DNA of 34,386 nt from Vibrio harveyi NBRC 15634 = ATCC 14126 = KCTC 12724 (GTDB lineage: Bacteria > Pseudomonadota > Gammaproteobacteria > Enterobacterales > Vibrionaceae). Shown here piece by piece: positions 33,915 through 34,386 of the stretch. The notes under the pieces were generated by a model, which was not told where the DNA came from, ran no database searches, and worked only from the letters and a program-made list of their open reading frames with translations. The translations under genes and the position numbers were made by a program. Location of the stretch: NCBI RefSeq assembly GCF_001591145.1, contig NZ_BCUF01000052.1:1-34386 (forward strand), given 5' to 3'. Within the stretch, counting starts at the first letter, position 1. Each line of letters starts with the position of its first letter.

Positions 33915-34298
33915 ATGTATCCACACCTCACTGGTTTGGGCATCCATGACCCGAAACAGATTGAACGTTACTCCCTGCGACAAGAAGCACACAAAGACGT
34001 CCTAAAGATCTACTTTCACAAACAGAAAGGCGAGTTCTTCGCGAAAAGTGTTAAGTTCAAATACCCGCGCCAAGTTAAAAATGTACTGGTCGACAGTGGC
34101 AGTCACAAGTACAAAGAGGTCACGGAGATCAACCGCAACCTGACGCTTGTGATCGATGAACTGAACAAGATAACCAAGCCTGTGAAAGTGGCTGAAGTGG
34201 ATGTGAAAGAGAAGATACTTTCTGATCTTCGTCATCTAGAAAAGGTGGTTTCAAGCAAGATCGCCGAGATCGAAGCGGATCTGGAAAAACTCAAGTAG
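33915..34298 (+). CDS. yaeH: UPF0325 / YaeH-like protein, function unknown
   Basis: This 127-residue soluble, charged protein has the characteristic YaeH segments SLRQEAHKDVLKIYFHKQKG, EFFAKSVKFKYPRQ, LTLVIDEL and the C-terminal helix RHLEKVVSSKIAEIEADLEK. I recognise it as the family of E. coli yaeH, which is also located near glnD. In E. coli dapD lies between them; here it is absent. GAGGTAG precedes the ATG. No function is established. Confidence 0.9.
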   Translation: MYPHLTGLGIHDPKQIERYSLRQEAHKDVLKIYFHKQKGEFFAKSVKFKYPRQVKNVLVDSGSHKYKEVTEINRNLTLVIDELNKITKPVKVAEVDVKEKILSDLRHLEKVVSSKIAEIEADLEKLK

Positions 34299-34337
34299 TC
34301 CGCTCAATTCCTCAAGAATAAAAAAGGGGGTGATACA

Positions 34338-34386
34338 TATACCCAAGTGACTTCAAGATGCAGGATTCAGAGTGTTGTCATTGATT
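34338..34386. repeat. Vibrio palindromic repeat, cut by the window end
   Basis: It begins TATACCCAAGTGACTTCAAG and reads through GATTCAG, the same arm as the complete copy at 7699-7798. The right arm lies beyond the window. It starts 40 bases past the yaeH-like stop. Confidence 0.7.

Overview
This is a housekeeping stretch of a gammaproteobacterial chromosome, almost certainly a Vibrio of the harveyi/parahaemolyticus/alginolyticus type. The evidence is the gene content and order (rpsB-tsf-pyrH-frr-uppS-cdsA-dxr-rseP-bamA-skp-lpxD-fabZ-lpxA-lpxB-rnhB-dnaE-accA-tilS), the Vibrio-type palindromic repeats with TATACCC...GGGTATA ends, a TIGR03503-type membrane protein beside dnaQ, and a Vibrio-style methionine aminopeptidase with short insertions. 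No phage, insertion sequence, CRISPR array, tRNA or rRNA was seen. All 31 genes look intact.

Layout. 1-216: a Vibrio repeat arm and a terminator. 217-2198 (minus): dnaQ followed by the TIGR03503 gene. 2257-4271: rnhA (plus), a yafS-like methyltransferase (minus) and gloB (plus); this is the same neighbourhood as E. coli rnhA-yafS-gloB-mltD. 4524-6793 (plus): mltD translationally coupled to a Yip1-type membrane protein. 6817-8771 (minus): yafD-like EEP-fold protein, a palindromic repeat, glnB (P-II) and a small periplasmic cytochrome c. 8833-29758 (minus): an almost unbroken supercluster running, in transcription order, from rpsB to tilS. 30156-34298 (plus): map, glnD and a yaeH-like gene, divergent from rpsB. 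The window ends inside another copy of the repeat.

How the genes work together. The supercluster joins translation (S2, EF-Ts, RRF, tRNA-Ile lysidine synthase), UMP kinase, isoprenoid/undecaprenyl and phospholipid precursor synthesis (Dxr, UppS, CdsA, AccA, FabZ), lipid A synthesis (LpxD, LpxA, LpxB), outer-membrane protein assembly and its stress protease (BamA, Skp, RseP), and replication (RNase HII, DNA polymerase III alpha). DnaQ, the proofreading partner of DnaE, is about 9 kb away. GlnD and its substrate P-II lie in the same window in separate units.

The less ordinary observations are regulatory. Several hairpin-plus-U-tract terminators lie inside the supercluster (tsf|pyrH, pyrH|frr, frr|uppS, cdsA|dxr, lpxD|fabZ, lpxA|lpxB, accA|tilS). 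A perfect 16-bp inverted repeat lies between lpxA and lpxB. There is a long rpsB leader matching the position of the t44/S2 leader, and several essential genes start with TTG or GTG. I found no convincing undescribed multi-gene system; the best unknown is the TIGR03503 protein next to dnaQ.
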